From Alphaproteobacteria bacterium (GTDB lineage: Bacteria; Pseudomonadota; Alphaproteobacteria; Rhizobiales; Xanthobacteraceae), in NCBI GenBank assembly GCA_005883445.1, contig VAZL01000102.1, positions 1 through 6,417 of the forward strand: a stretch of 6,417 bases of DNA. Reading direction: 5' to 3'. Of this stretch, positions 6,027-6,417 are shown in pieces. A model generated the notes under the pieces. It was not told the origin of the DNA. It saw only the letters and a list, made by a program, of their open reading frames with translations, and did no database searches. How positions within the stretch are numbered: the first letter of the stretch is position 1; every line of letters starts with the position of its first letter. The translations under genes and the position numbers were made by a program.

Positions 6027-6417
6027 ATGGAAATGACAAACGAAAATGGCAATCACAACGATCTGCCCTCTAACGATCTTGCGTTTAAATGGGCCTGGGA
6101 AATTTATAAAGAAGCTGATCATCTCGTTCATAGTCGCACTACGTTTTTTTTCGCCGCTCAATCATTTTTAGTTGTGGCCTATTCCACTTTCGCTGTTAAC
6201 CGGTTTAACTGGAAGGAGAACCAGGGCATTTATATCATTGCGATGGGAATTATCGTGTTCACAGGCATTATTTTTTCACTGATCCTGTGGGAGTTAAATT
6301 ACACCATCACCAAAAGAATGAAGGAAGAATTGAGAGATCCATATTTGGACAGGGACAAGATGTGGAAGGAATATGCCGAGCCAAGATGGCTACCTGCCAG
6401 AATAATTTTCGGAACGG
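6027..6417 (+). CDS. Membrane protein of unknown function (3' truncated by window)
   Basis: An open frame runs from ATG 6027 off the window end, with 130 residues visible. The N-terminal 35 residues are polar and Asn/His-rich. Two hydrophobic segments follow, TTFFFAAQSFLVVAYSTFAV (38-57) and about residues 67-88 (GIYIIAMGIIVFTG onward). Then comes a charged, helix-prone stretch (KRMKEELRDPYLDRDKMWKE), and a further segment may begin at RIIF. Two closely spaced helices with a soluble tail fit many small accessory membrane proteins; I do not recognise a named family. The start is uncertain: ATG 6033 is also in frame, and GTG 6015 has AAGGG at 6002-6006 at good spacing. An in-frame TGA at 6009 bars anything longer. 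The gene is AT-rich compared with the operon (25 of 60 bases G+C at 6061-6120 against 42 of 60 at 2221-2280), which suggests transfer. Confidence 0.7.
   Translation, partial: MEMTNENGNHNDLPSNDLAFKWAWEIYKEADHLVHSRTTFFFAAQSFLVVAYSTFAVNRFNWKENQGIYIIAMGIIVFTGIIFSLILWELNYTITKRMKEELRDPYLDRDKMWKEYAEPRWLPARIIFGT

Overview
The window reads as a chromosomal segment of a GC-rich alphaproteobacterium, most likely a Hyphomicrobiales member near Bradyrhizobium/Rhodopseudomonas. The operon is strongly GC-rich. The gene-poor part carries palindromes with CTCATCCTGAGGAG and GTCTCGAAGGATGAGG arms, plus a stretch whose minus strand reads 'MSAMGQ'. I associate both with intergenic repeats of that group. The taxonomic call is inference from memory of those repeats, not a database result.

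Positions 1-4867 hold one tight plus-strand operon. In order it encodes the C-terminal part of a succinate dehydrogenase/fumarate reductase iron-sulfur subunit, an SdhD-like anchor, an SdhC-like anchor, the FAD flavoprotein, the alpha subunit of a two-subunit class I (4Fe-4S) fumarase/tartrate-dehydratase-type hydratase, a small VOC (glyoxalase/bleomycin-resistance fold) protein, and the hydratase beta subunit. Two junctions are 4-base ATGA overlaps and the other gaps are 3 to 12 bases, so co-transcription is very likely. Together the products would interconvert a malate-type 2-hydroxy acid, a fumarate-type enoate and a succinate-type acid, with electrons passing between the quinone pool and FAD. 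The His that binds FAD covalently in canonical SdhA/FrdA is replaced by Cys. Several quinone-site residues and hydratase motifs are also non-canonical. This is therefore probably an accessory complex, perhaps biased toward fumarate reduction or acting on a fumarate/succinate analogue, rather than the housekeeping SDH plus fumarase.

Positions 4868-6014 contain no convincing gene. They hold an 8-bp inverted repeat just after the operon, two REP-like palindromes in opposite orientation that can also pair with each other, a GC-rich stretch full of small hairpins that looks like a dispersed intergenic repeat, a short less GC-rich stretch with a doubtful 33-codon ORF, and the 'MSAMGQ' repeat.

From about 6027 to the window end, base composition drops sharply. 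A membrane protein of unknown function with at least two predicted transmembrane helices begins there and runs off the end. It looks like accessory, possibly transferred DNA. No CRISPR array, tRNA, rRNA, integrase or transposase was found.
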